A stretch of 19,347 nt of DNA from Streptomyces sp. NRRL S-31 (GCF_000718775.1 NZ_JOCB01000134.1:1-19347), one strand, 5' to 3'. Shown: positions 1 to 7,216, counted from the stretch's first letter. Numbers and translations: made by a program. The notes: generated by a model from the sequence alone, not told the origin.

Positions 1-97
1 GAAACGCCCGGTTACATTCCGAACCCGGAAGCTAAGCCTCACAGCGCCGATGGTACTGCAGGGGGGACCCTGTGGGAGAGTAGGACGCCGCCGAACA
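1..97 (+). rRNA. 5S ribosomal RNA, 3' portion (5' end outside window)
   Basis: The sequence reads in sense orientation as an actinobacterial 5S rRNA. The block CGCCCGGTTACATTCCGAAC lies near the start, and the 3' helix strand GACGCCGCCGAAC closes the molecule at about 96-97. Against the usual length of about 120 nt, roughly the first 24 bases are missing, so the gene is cut by the window edge and not truncated biologically. It is normally the last gene of a 16S-23S-5S operon, and the terminator directly downstream agrees with that. The exact 3' end cannot be fixed to the base. Confidence 0.95.
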
Positions 98-105
98 ATC
101 TTTGG

Positions 106-155
106 AGGACCTCTGGTCCCAGCGTTCAGCTGGGACCAGGGGTCCTTTTGTTTTT
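106..155 (+). terminator. Intrinsic terminator of the rRNA operon
   Basis: Arms 106-123 and 129-146 pair over 18 positions: AGGACC with GGTCCT, one T-G wobble, and CTGGTCCCAGC with GCTGGGACCAG. The loop is GTTCA. A T-rich run, TTTTGTTTTT, follows at 146-155. This is a textbook Rho-independent terminator ten bases after the 5S 3' end, so it should end the rRNA transcript before the next gene. Confidence 0.93.
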
Positions 156-160
156 ACAAT
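155..160 (+). promoter_or_regulatory. Candidate -10 hexamer TACAAT for the repeat/TPR gene
   Basis: TACAAT is close to the vegetative consensus and begins on the last T of the upstream terminator's T-run. Transcription from about base 167 would give a leader of roughly 22 nt carrying the AGGAG ribosome site at 179-183 before ATG 189. I see no good -35 element at the normal distance; that position falls in the terminator stem. The call rests on the -10 and its position only. Confidence 0.45.
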
Positions 161-188
161 GCTTGCGGTACCGAAGACAGGAGTCACC

Positions 189-1734
189 ATGTCCACCAAC
201 TCTCCCGACGACCGACCGGAGCGCGACCAGCGGCGACGGGACAGTGGTGACCGGGGTGACCGTGGCGGATACCGCCGCGATGACCGAGGTGACCGTCCCT
301 CCTTCCGCCGGGACGACGACCGGGGCGGCTACGGCCGGCGCGACGACAACCGTGGCGGTGGCTACGGCCGCCGTGACGACCGGCGCGATGACCGCCGTGA
401 CGATCGTCGCGGTGACGACCGTGGTGGTTTCCGCCGTGATGACCGTCGTGACGACCGGGGTGACCGGCGTGATGACAGCCGTGGTGGCGGTTTCCGCCGT
501 GAAGGCGACCGGGGTTCGCGTCCGGGCTTCCAGCGGGACGACCGCCGCGACGACCGAGGAGAGCGCCCCTCGTCCTTCCGCCGGGACGACGACCGCGGCG
601 GCTTCCGTCGCGACGACAACCGCGGCGGTGGCTACGGCCGGCGCGACGACCGTCGTGACGACCGGGGTGACCGGCGTGATGACAGCCGTGGTGGCGGTTT
701 CCGCCGTGATGACCGCCGCGACGACCGTCGCGGTGACGACCGTGGGGGCTTCCGCCGTGACGACCGCCGTGACGACCAGCCGGGACGGACGGGACAGCCG
801 GGACAGTCGGGACGACCGCCGTGGCGGTGGCCGGTTCCGCGATGACCGGGACCGGGACCGCGACCGCGACCGGGAGCCGATCAAGCGGCTGCCGATCCCG
901 GAGGACGTCACCGGCGACGAGATCGACAAGGATGTCCGGCAGGAGCTCCAGAGCCTGCCCAAGACGCTCGCGGAGGACGTCGCCCGGAACCTGGTGATGG
1001 TCGCCCGGCTGATCGACGAGGACCCCGAGGGCGCCTACGGCTACGCCAAGGTGGCCCTGCGCCTGGCGTCCCGCGTGGCCGCCGTGCGGGAGGCCGCCGG
1101 GTTCGCGGCGTACGCGAACCAGAAGTACAGCGAGGCCCTCGCCGAGTTTCGCACCGCCCGGCGGATGACCGGCAGCGTCGACCTGTGGCCCGTGATGGCC
1201 GACTGCGAGCGTGGCCTCGGCCGGCCGGAGAAGGCGCTGGAGATGGCCGGTGCCCCGGAGGTGCAGCGGCTGGACAAGGCCGGACAGGTGGAGATGCGGC
1301 TCGTCGCCGCCGGTGCCCGGCGTGACATGGGCCAGCTGGACGCGGCGATCGTGACCCTCCAGAGCCCGGAGCTGGCCTCCAACTCGGTGCAGCCGTGGAC
1401 CGCGCGCCTGCGCTACGCCTACGCGGACGCCCTGCTGGCCGTCGGCCGGGATCACGAGGCACGGGAGTGGTTCGCGAAGGCCGTGGAGGCCGACCGGGAC
1501 GGCAGCACGGACGCCTCGGACCGGCTCGCCGAGCTGGACGGCGTGGAGTTCGTCGACGCCCTGTCCGAGGACGCGCCCGAGGACGCGCCCGAAGAGGCCG
1601 ATGACGCCGATGACGCCGAGGCGGTCCACGCGGACGAGAAGGCGGAGAAGGCCGAAGAGGCTGCCAAGGAAGAGAAGGCCGAGAAGCCCGCCGACGGCGT
1701 GTCGGAGGCCGCGGACGGCGACGACCAGGACTGA
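189..1734 (+). CDS. TPR-like protein with RDD/RGG-rich N-terminus and acidic tail; reading frame broken near 776
   Basis: Start ATG 189 is preceded by AGGAG at 179-183 (MSTNSPDDRPERDQ...). From 189 to about 776 the frame encodes arginine/aspartate/glycine repeats such as RRDDRGG and RGGGFRR. The TPR half (KRLPIPEDVTGDEIDKDVRQ to about 1550) and the acidic, Ala/Glu/Lys-rich tail are open one base over. Removing one C at 776/777 turns GACGACCAGCC into GACGACAGCC. It joins both halves as ...RDDSRDGRDSRDSRDD... and leaves 515 codons including stop (514 aa). Predicted regions are a disordered polyampholyte (about 1-228), helical TPR-like repeats with motifs such as YGYAKVALRLAS and YSEALAEFRTARR (about 229-455), and an acidic tail (about 456-514). 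No enzyme motif or signal peptide is visible; it is probably cytosolic and may bind RNA or protein (inference). As written, translation from 189 stops at 843-845 unless the ribosome shifts +1. A sequencing error, a true mutation and a programmed shift cannot be told apart here. A start upstream at 148 in the TPR frame would lie inside the rRNA terminator and give a Thr/Val-rich shadow of the repeats. Confidence 0.8.
441..502 (+). repeat. 62-bp perfect direct repeat, copy 1
   Basis: Identical over 62 bases to 648-709. The offset is 207 bp (69 codons), so a recombination event between copies would delete or duplicate 69 codons without changing frame. Flanking bases differ immediately on both sides (440 against 647, 503 against 710). 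Confidence 0.9.
648..709 (+). repeat. 62-bp perfect direct repeat, copy 2
   Basis: Second copy of the 441-502 repeat, within the RDD/RGG-coding tract and about 67 bp upstream of the apparent frame break. Such a pair also makes short-read assembly of this tract error-prone. Confidence 0.9.
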
Positions 1735-1741
1735 CGCCGGT

Positions 1742-1789
1742 CACACGAAAGAGGGCAGACCCCCCGCGGGGTCTGCCCTCTTTCGTGTG
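1742..1789. terminator. Bidirectional terminator hairpin between convergent genes
   Basis: Arms 1742-1763 and 1768-1789 are perfect reverse complements (22 bp) around a 4-base loop, CCGC. The outer stem has AAA on one strand and TTT on the other (CACACGAAAG / CTTTCGTGTG), so the structure is nearly the same read from either side. It lies 7 bp after the TPR gene stop and 18 bp after the DUF1015 gene stop, so it most likely ends both transcripts. Confidence 0.93.
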
Positions 1790-1807
1790 CGTCCGGCGGC
1801 CGCCCGC

Positions 1808-3091
1808 TCAGATCTCCAGCGCGCGCAGCACCAGCCCCGAGGCCGGTTTCGGGCCGAACGACGTCGACTTGCGGGGCATCGTCACGCCCTGCCGGGCCAG
1901 GTCGCGGACGACCTCCTCGCGGACGGGGTGCATCAGGACGGCCGTACCGCCGTCGCGTTCCGCCTTCTCCACTGTCGCGGCCGTGTCGTGTATGTACGCG
2001 ATGTGGGCCGGGGAGTCCTCCGGGATGCGCCAGACGTGCTCCAGCAGCGTGGCGTGCAGGACCGTGGCGTCCAGGGAGCGCCAGGCGGCCGGGCGGTCCG
2101 CCGGGACCGTCCGGGCCAGCAGACCCGGGTCGGGGCGGTCGAGCAGGTGGAAGGCGCCGTCGCCGGCCAGCAGGAAGGAGTTGCCCGCGCGGGACGCGTC
2201 CGCCAGGGCCGCCAGGGCGTCCGGCAGGGGCACGTCGAGACGGCGTACCCGGAACAGGCCGTCCACCGCGGCGAGCGCGTCCGCGACGGGCAGGCCGTGC
2301 AGCAGCCGGTGGATGGCGCGGACCCGCAGCGGATAGCGGGCGGTGTCCACCAGCAGGACCAGGCCGTGGTCCCAGGGGCTGGGGGAGGGGTGTTCCGCGC
2401 GCAGCCGCCGGTAGGTGGCCCAGCGGTGGTGGCCGTCGGCGATCAGGGCCTGACGGCCTGCGAGGTCGGTCTGGATGCGGATCAGGTCGTCGGGGTCGGT
2501 GACGGACCACAGCCGGTGCCGGAAGCCGTCCTCGGTGGTCGTGGCCAGCAGCGGCGGTCGCTCGGCCGTGCGCTCGACCACCTCGGCCGCCGCGCCGTCG
2601 CCCCGGTAGGTGAGCAGCAGCGGCTCCAGGTTCGCGCGGGTGGCGCGCATCAGGGCCGCGCGGTCGGCGACCACGGGCGGCATGACGTCCTCGTGCGGCA
2701 GGACCACGCCCTCTGCGGGCTCCGAGACCCGCAGGGTGCCGATGATCCCGCGCTGGAGCATGCCGTCGCCGTCCCGCTGCTCGTACACGTACAGGCCGGG
2801 GTCCGGGTCGGCGACGAGGATGCCCTCGGCCAGCCAGCGGCGCAGCGTGTCGGCTGCCTGCTCGGTCTGGGCGCTCGGGGTGCCGGCCTGGGGCAGGATC
2901 AGCCGGACGATGTTGTGCGGATCGGCCGACTGGAGGTGGTGCAGGCCGTCGGGCCGTACGACGACGTCGTAGGGAGGGGAGGTGACGGAGGCCAGGCTGC
3001 CGACCCGGTCGGGGTCGTACCGGAGACCTCGGAACGGGATGAGTTCCAGGCCGCGGTGCGTCGTTGCCTCCGAGTGACCTGCTGTCTTCAT
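1808..3091 (-). CDS. DUF1015 family protein
   Basis: A 427-residue protein, normal for DUF1015. Family hallmarks are visible: near the N-terminus IPFRGLRYDPDRV and the SPPYDVV motif (about 38-44), followed by DPHNIVRLILPQ (about 57-68); the central ADGHHRWATYRRLR motif is the most diagnostic element. No signal peptide or membrane segment is apparent, so it is probably cytosolic. The biochemical role is not established to my knowledge, and I do not assign one. The start is ATG 3091 with no Shine-Dalgarno; instead TACGAT sits at -12 to -7, which suggests a leaderless message. The gene is divergent from the HAD phosphatase gene (74-bp gap) and convergent with the TPR gene across the 22-bp hairpin. 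A later in-frame start is possible but would cut into the conserved IPFRGLRYD segment. Confidence 0.9.
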   Translation of the reverse strand: MKTAGHSEATTHRGLELIPFRGLRYDPDRVGSLASVTSPPYDVVVRPDGLHHLQSADPHNIVRLILPQAGTPSAQTEQAADTLRRWLAEGILVADPDPGLYVYEQRDGDGMLQRGIIGTLRVSEPAEGVVLPHEDVMPPVVADRAALMRATRANLEPLLLTYRGDGAAAEVVERTAERPPLLATTTEDGFRHRLWSVTDPDDLIRIQTDLAGRQALIADGHHRWATYRRLRAEHPSPSPWDHGLVLLVDTARYPLRVRAIHRLLHGLPVADALAAVDGLFRVRRLDVPLPDALAALADASRAGNSFLLAGDGAFHLLDRPDPGLLARTVPADRPAAWRSLDATVLHATLLEHVWRIPEDSPAHIAYIHDTAATVEKAERDGGTAVLMHPVREEVVRDLARQGVTMPRKSTSFGPKPASGLVLRALEI

Positions 3092-3097
3092 CCCGGC

Positions 3098-3103
3098 ATC
3101 GTA
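3098..3103 (-). promoter_or_regulatory. -10 hexamer TACGAT, apparently leaderless start
   Basis: Read on the minus strand, TACGAT occupies exactly -12 to -7 relative to the A of the ATG at 3091, and no ribosome-binding site lies between. This spacing places the transcription start at or within a base or so of the start codon. The same arrangement recurs at other genes in this window. Confidence 0.5.
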
Positions 3104-3165
3104 CGTGCGTCGGTGGCATGCGGGATGATCGAGGGAAAGGCGAGTCGACGAGGAGCGATGCGGAC

Positions 3166-4194
3166 ATGAGCCAAGGCGTCAGGACGAGGCCCGAGGACAG
3201 TGGGCGGCCCCTGAGCGAGGCGTACGACACGGCGCTGCTCGACCTGGACGGGGTGGTGTACGCGGGCGGGGACGCGATCGCGCATGCGGTCGACTCGCTG
3301 GCGGCGGCCCGGTCGGGCGGCATGCGTCTCGCGTACGTCACCAACAACGCGCTGCGGACCCCGGACGCGGTGGCCGGACACCTGACGGAGCTGGGCATAC
3401 CGGCGGCGGGGGACGACGTCATCACCTCCGCGCAGGCCGTGGCGCGGCTGATCAGCGAGCAGGTGCCGGCCGGGGCGCGGGTGCTGGTGATCGGCGGCGA
3501 GGGGCTGCGGGTGGCGCTGCGCGAGCGCGGCCTGACCCCGGTGGAGTCGGCGGACGACGACCCGGCGGCCGTGGTGCAGGGCTTCGGCGGCCCGGACCTG
3601 CCGTGGAGCCGGTTCGCGGAGGCGTCGTACGCCGTCCGGCGCGGCGTGCCGTGGTTCGCGTCGAACACGGATCTGACGATTCCCAGCGGGCGGGGCATCG
3701 CGCCGGGCAACGGCGCGGCCGTGGAGGTGGTGCGGATCGCGACCGGCGCCGAGCCGCAGGTCGCGGGCAAGCCGCTGCCCCCGATGCACCGGGAGACGAT
3801 CATCCGCACCGGCGCCGAGCGCCCGCTGGTGGTCGGGGACCGGCTGGACACGGACATCGAGGGCGCGTTCAACGGCGGGGTCGACTCGCTGCTGGTGCTG
3901 ACCGGGGTCACCGACGGGGCGCAGCTGCTGGCCGCGTCGCCGCGGCACCGGCCGACGTACGTGGACGCGGACCTGCGCGGGCTGCTCACCGGGCAGCCGG
4001 AGGTCGGCGCCGAGGGCGACGGCTTCCGCTGCGGTGGCTGGACGGCGACGGCCGGTGCCGACCGGCTGGAGGTGGCGGGCGACGGGGAGCCGCTGGACGG
4101 GCTGCGGGCGTTGTGCGCGGCGGCCTGGACGGCGGCGGGCGACGGCTCCTGCGCGCTGGACGGGGCGAAGGCGCTGGCCCGGCTCGGTTTCTGA
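3166..4194 (+). CDS. HAD-superfamily hydrolase, NagD/subfamily IIA type phosphatase
   Basis: The protein has 342 residues from ATG 3166, chosen because GAGGAG ends at 3155 about ten bases upstream; the frame is open further back but without a good site. All four HAD motifs are visible. Motif I is DLDGVVY (D26 nucleophile, D28), motif II is VTNN (58-61), motif III lysine is in AGKPLPPMH (K202), and motif IV is GDRLDTDIEGA (from 224). The AGKP and GDRLDTDI signatures, with the C2-type cap between motifs II and III, match the NagD/4-nitrophenylphosphatase/phosphoglycolate phosphatase group. It should be a Mg-dependent cytosolic phosphomonoesterase; the natural substrate cannot be read from sequence. 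The C-terminal 80 or so residues after LTGVTDGAQLL extend beyond the usual core, with a low-complexity Gly/Ala/Asp-rich stretch. It is divergent from the DUF1015 gene and is followed after 57 bp by the iron transporter operon, which has its own promoter. Confidence 0.92.
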   Translation: MSQGVRTRPEDSGRPLSEAYDTALLDLDGVVYAGGDAIAHAVDSLAAARSGGMRLAYVTNNALRTPDAVAGHLTELGIPAAGDDVITSAQAVARLISEQVPAGARVLVIGGEGLRVALRERGLTPVESADDDPAAVVQGFGGPDLPWSRFAEASYAVRRGVPWFASNTDLTIPSGRGIAPGNGAAVEVVRIATGAEPQVAGKPLPPMHRETIIRTGAERPLVVGDRLDTDIEGAFNGGVDSLLVLTGVTDGAQLLAASPRHRPTYVDADLRGLLTGQPEVGAEGDGFRCGGWTATAGADRLEVAGDGEPLDGLRALCAAAWTAAGDGSCALDGAKALARLGF

Positions 4195-4228
4195 CGCCCG
4201 GACACGGCCCGGGGATCGTAAACCGAGG

Positions 4229-4247
4229 CGAGGGTAGGCTAACCTAA
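4229..4247 (+). promoter_or_regulatory. Iron box (DmdR/IdeR/DtxR-type operator)
   Basis: CGAGGGTAGGCTAACCTAA matches the actinobacterial iron-box consensus TTAGGTTAGGCTAACCTAA at 16 of 19 positions, including the whole TAGGCTAACCTAA half. It lies immediately upstream of the permease start and covers the predicted -10 hexamer. The Fe(II)-bound regulator would therefore block RNA polymerase directly, giving repression in iron-replete cells. The regulator is not encoded in this window. Confidence 0.88.
4240..4245 (+). promoter_or_regulatory. -10 hexamer TAACCT inside the iron box
   Basis: TAACCT lies at -12 to -7 relative to GTG 4252, and no Shine-Dalgarno is present between the iron box and the start codon. 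This fits a leaderless transcript starting at or beside 4252. TAGGCT at 4235-4240 is an alternative -10 that would give a very short leader. Confidence 0.5.
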
Positions 4248-4251
4248 CCTC

Positions 4252-5295
4252 GTGTTGGTCGACAGTCCTCCGGAACCGCGCGCGGAGACCGCACCCGCGC
4301 CCCCAACCCGTCGAGCGGTCAGGGCCCTTGGGCTCGTGCTCTCGGTCGTGCTGCTGCTGCTCGTCGCCCTGGCGAGCATCGCGATCGGGGCGAAAGGGCT
4401 GTCACGGGACCAGGTCTGGCACGGCCTCTTCCACGACTCCGGGACCTACGGCGACGTGGTCGTGGACGAGCGGCTGTCGCGCACGGTGCTCGGGCTGCTG
4501 GTCGGCGCCGCGCTCGGCCTCTCGGGTGCGGTGCTCCAGGCGCTGACCCGCAATCCGCTGGCCGACCCCGGGCTGCTCGGCATCAACGCGGGCGCCTCCG
4601 CCGCCGTCGTCACGGCCATCACCTACTTCGGCGTCACGAGCCTCACCGGCTACGTGTGGTTCGCGTTCCTCGGCGCCGCGGCGGTCGGCGCGCTGGTGTG
4701 GTTCCTCGGCGGCAGCCGGGGCGCCACCCCGGCGCGGCTGGCGCTCGCCGGCACCGCGATCAGCGCGGCCCTGTACGGCTACCTCCAGGCCGTGATGATC
4801 ATGGATGGCGCGGCCCTGGGCAAGATGCGCTTCTGGACGGTGGGTTCGCTGGTCTCGGCCGGCCACTCCACCATCGTCCAGGTGCTGCCGTTCCTCGCGG
4901 TCGGCACGGTCCTCGCGCTCGCGCTGGCCCGGCCGCTGAACGCGGTGGAGATGGGCGACGACACCGCCCGCGCCCTCGGCGCCAACCTCGACCGCACCCG
5001 CGCGCTGGCCATGCTGGCCGCCGTGGTGCTGAGCGGTGCCGCGACCGCGGCCTGCGGGCCGATCGTCTTCGTCGGTCTCATGGTGCCGCACGTCGTGCGC
5101 TCCTTCACCGGCCCCGACCTGCGCTGGATCCTGCCGTACGCCACGGTCCTGGCGCCCGTGCTGCTGCTCGGCGCCGATGTGATCGGCCGGGTCGTGGCCC
5201 GCCCCGCCGAACTCCAGGTCGGCATCGTCACCGCGATCATCGGCGGGCCGGTCTTCATCTTTCTCGTACGACGGCGGAGGACGGCCCAGCTGTGA
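4252..5295 (+). CDS. FecCD-family iron-siderophore ABC transporter permease 1
   Basis: A 347-residue polytopic membrane protein, typical in length for the BtuC/FecCD/FhuB family. After a Pro/Ala-rich cytosolic N-terminus (1-25), the first membrane segment is about 26-46. The family signature RLSRTVLGLLVGAALGLSG and NPLADPGLLGINAGA follow at about 74-115. Near the C-terminus GPIVFVGLMVPHVVR marks the cytoplasmic coupling region that contacts the ATPase. The annotated GTG at 4252 has no ribosome site and fits a leaderless start; TTG 4255 is the only nearby alternative. It heads a three-gene operon. Its stop overlaps the next start by four bases (GTGA), so the permeases are translationally coupled and likely form a heterodimer. 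An iron box upstream supports ferric-siderophore uptake repressed by iron. Confidence 0.94.
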   Translation: MLVDSPPEPRAETAPAPPTRRAVRALGLVLSVVLLLLVALASIAIGAKGLSRDQVWHGLFHDSGTYGDVVVDERLSRTVLGLLVGAALGLSGAVLQALTRNPLADPGLLGINAGASAAVVTAITYFGVTSLTGYVWFAFLGAAAVGALVWFLGGSRGATPARLALAGTAISAALYGYLQAVMIMDGAALGKMRFWTVGSLVSAGHSTIVQVLPFLAVGTVLALALARPLNAVEMGDDTARALGANLDRTRALAMLAAVVLSGAATAACGPIVFVGLMVPHVVRSFTGPDLRWILPYATVLAPVLLLGADVIGRVVARPAELQVGIVTAIIGGPVFIFLVRRRRTAQL

Positions 5296-6338
5296 AGACC
5301 CACTCCAGGAGCCGTGCCGTACGCACCCCCGGCGGGCTCTCCCTGCGCCTGGACCCGCGCTCCCTGATCGTCGTCGTCCTGCTGCTGGTCGCCGCCTGCG
5401 CCGCCGGGGTCGCCCTGATCGGCACCGGCGACGCGAAGATCCCCGTGGCCGACGTGCTGCGGACGCTCGCCGGGAACGGCACCGCCTACCAGGACTTCAT
5501 CGTCAACGAGCTGCGGCTGCCGCGGGTCCTCGTGGGCCTGCTGGTCGGTGCCTCGCTCGGCCTGGGCGGGGCCCTGTTCCAGTCCGTCTCCCGCAACCCG
5601 CTCGGCAGCCCGGACGTGCTCGGCCTGTCGCAGGGGGCGACGGCCGGCGCGCTGGTCGTGATCGTGCTGCTGTCCGGCAGCGCCTCCCAGGTGACCGCGG
5701 GCGCGCTGGCGGGCGGCCTGGGCACCGGTCTGGCCATCTACGCGCTCGCCTGGAAGCGGGGCGTGCACGGATACCGGCTGGTACTGGTCGGCATCGGCGT
5801 CAACGCGGTCATGACCGCGGTCAACGGCTACCTGCTCACCAAGGCCGACCTGGTCGACGCGACCCGCGCGGTGGTGTGGATGACCGGCTCGCTGAACGGC
5901 CGGGACTGGGACCAGGTCCGGCCGCTGCTCGCGCTGTGCGCCGTCCTCGTCCCGCTGGTCCTCGCCAACGCCCGCGGCCTGCGGATGATGGAGATGGGCG
6001 ACGACGTCTCGTACGCGCTCGGCGTGCGCGTGCAGCGGGTGCGGCTGCTGCTGATGATCGCCGCCGTGCTGCTCACCGCCGCCGCCACCGCCGCCGCGGG
6101 CCCCGTCAGCTTCGTCGCGCTGACCGCACCGCAGCTCGCCCGCCGGCTGACCCGCTCGCCGGGGCCCAACCTGGTGCCCTCCCTGTGCATGGGCGCGGCC
6201 CTGCTGGTCGCCGCGGACTGGGCCTCCCAGCGCGCCTTCGGCGCCGACCAGCTGCCCGTCGGCGTGGTCACCGGCGTCCTCGGCGGCGCCTACCTGCTGT
6301 GGCTGCTCGTCACCGAGCGGCGGGCGGGACGGATATGA
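5292..6338 (+). CDS. FecCD-family iron-siderophore ABC transporter permease 2
   Basis: The protein has 348 residues from GTG 5292, overlapping the preceding stop as GTGA. It shares the family layout of permease 1: first membrane segment about 24-44, RLPRVLVGLLVGASLGLGGA, NPLGSPDVLGLSQGA (about 102-116), MTGSLNGRDWDQV, and GPVSFVALTAPQLARRL near the C-terminus. The Arg-rich start (KTHSRSRAVR) is consistent with a cytosolic N-terminus. The two permeases are related but clearly different, as in FecC/FecD or FepD/FepG pairs. The substrate is inferred as a ferric hydroxamate- or catecholate-type siderophore from family and iron box; the exact ligand is set by a binding protein that is not here. 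Confidence 0.94.
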   Translation: MKTHSRSRAVRTPGGLSLRLDPRSLIVVVLLLVAACAAGVALIGTGDAKIPVADVLRTLAGNGTAYQDFIVNELRLPRVLVGLLVGASLGLGGALFQSVSRNPLGSPDVLGLSQGATAGALVVIVLLSGSASQVTAGALAGGLGTGLAIYALAWKRGVHGYRLVLVGIGVNAVMTAVNGYLLTKADLVDATRAVVWMTGSLNGRDWDQVRPLLALCAVLVPLVLANARGLRMMEMGDDVSYALGVRVQRVRLLLMIAAVLLTAAATAAAGPVSFVALTAPQLARRLTRSPGPNLVPSLCMGAALLVAADWASQRAFGADQLPVGVVTGVLGGAYLLWLLVTERRAGRI

Positions 6339-6394
6339 GGCGCGCCCACGGTCCCGGCCCGCGCGGCACGAACCCGAACACCCCGAGGAGCACT

Positions 6395-7207
6395 GTGAAC
6401 CGCCTGTCCGCCGAGAACGTCACCCTCTCCTACGACCAGCGGGTCATCGCCGAGCAGTTGTCGGTGGAGATCCCCGACCACTCCTTCACGGTGATCGTCG
6501 GCCCGAACGCGTGCGGCAAGTCGACGCTGCTGCGGGCGCTGTCGCGGATGCTCAGGCCCAGCCAGGGCCGGGTGCTGCTGGACGGGCAGGCCATCCAGTC
6601 GATGCCCGCGAAGAAGGTCGCGCGGACCCTCGGCCTGCTGCCGCAGTCGTCCATCGCGCCCGACGGCATCACGGTCGCCGACCTGGTAGGCCGGGGCCGT
6701 TACCCGCACCAGGGCCTGCTGCGCCAGTGGTCGGCGGAGGACGAGCGGGTGGTCCGGGAGTCGATGCGGCAGACCGGCGTGGCCGAGCTGGCCGAGCGGT
6801 ACGTGGACGAGCTGTCCGGCGGACAGCGGCAGCGCGTGTGGATCGCCATGGCGCTCGCCCAGCAGACCCCGCTGCTCCTCCTGGACGAGCCGACCACCTA
6901 CCTCGACATCCAGCACCAGATCGACGTCCTCGACCTCTGCGCCGAACTGCACGAGGAGCAGGGCCGGACGCTGGTGGCGGTGCTGCACGACCTCAATCAC
7001 GCCGCCCGCTACGCCACCCACCTCATCGCGCTGCGCGGCGGCACGGTGATCGCCGAGGGCGCCCCGAACGACATCGTCACGGCCGAACTGGTCGAGGAGG
7101 TGTTCGGGCTGCGCTGCCAGGTCATCGACGACCCGGAGACGGGGACCCCGCTGGTGGTGCCCGCCGCGCGCAGGGCCCGCGCGGAGCGGGTCGCGGCGGC
7201 CTCCTGA
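6395..7207 (+). CDS. Iron-siderophore ABC transporter ATP-binding protein (FecE/FepC-like)
   Basis: The protein has 270 residues from GTG 6395, chosen because GAGGAG at 6385-6390 gives a good site and the product then begins like the family (NRLSAENVTLSYDQRVIAEQ). An ATG at 6335 overlapping the previous stop (ATGA) is in frame and would add 20 residues; it is less likely. Motifs in order are Walker A GPNACGKST (36-44), Q-loop LLPQSS (81-86), signature LSGGQRQRV (140-148), Walker B LLLLDEPTTYLD (160-171) and H-loop H198 in VLHDLNH. All catalytic residues are intact. It should energise the two upstream permeases as a homodimer on the inner face of the membrane. The gene ends nine bases from the stop of a converging gene. 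Confidence 0.95.
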   Translation: MNRLSAENVTLSYDQRVIAEQLSVEIPDHSFTVIVGPNACGKSTLLRALSRMLRPSQGRVLLDGQAIQSMPAKKVARTLGLLPQSSIAPDGITVADLVGRGRYPHQGLLRQWSAEDERVVRESMRQTGVAELAERYVDELSGGQRQRVWIAMALAQQTPLLLLDEPTTYLDIQHQIDVLDLCAELHEEQGRTLVAVLHDLNHAARYATHLIALRGGTVIAEGAPNDIVTAELVEEVFGLRCQVIDDPETGTPLVVPAARRARAERVAAAS

Positions 7208-7216
7208 CCGGGGCGC

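Larger units (their letters stand above)
213..873 (+). repeat. Degenerate codon repeat encoding RDD/RGG/RGGGFRR motifs
   Basis: Short near-repeats built from GACGACCGC, CGTGACGACC, GGCGGTGGC and TTCCGCCGTGAT run almost without interruption. They encode the charged N-terminus of the TPR protein. Because the units are multiples of three with no TA-starting codons, several other frames stay open across the tract and give meaningless Thr/Val-rich or Arg/Pro-rich translations. The last part, around 845-873, is GACCGG/GACCGC repeats encoding alternating Arg-Asp. Confidence 0.85.

Noticed and set aside
148..780. Thr/Val/Ala-rich N-terminus in the TPR frame (start at 148)
   Set aside because: The start lies inside the rRNA terminator's T-run, there is no ribosome site, and the composition is a one-base-shifted reading of GAC/CGC repeats.
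213..873. Possible CRISPR array or satellite
   Set aside because: Units are irregular multiples of three bases that encode RDD/RGG peptides, with no conserved repeat-spacer pattern.
1452..4205. Minus-strand open frame of 917 codons across three plus and minus genes
   Set aside because: Ser/Ala/Arg/Pro-rich translation with no family motif. It is a shadow of the TPR, DUF1015 and HAD genes produced by GC-rich codon bias.
6335..6394. ATG 6335 as the start of the transporter ATPase gene
   Set aside because: It overlaps the previous stop nicely but adds a Pro/Gly/Arg-rich stretch not seen at the start of such ATPases; GTG 6395 has a clear GAGGAG site.
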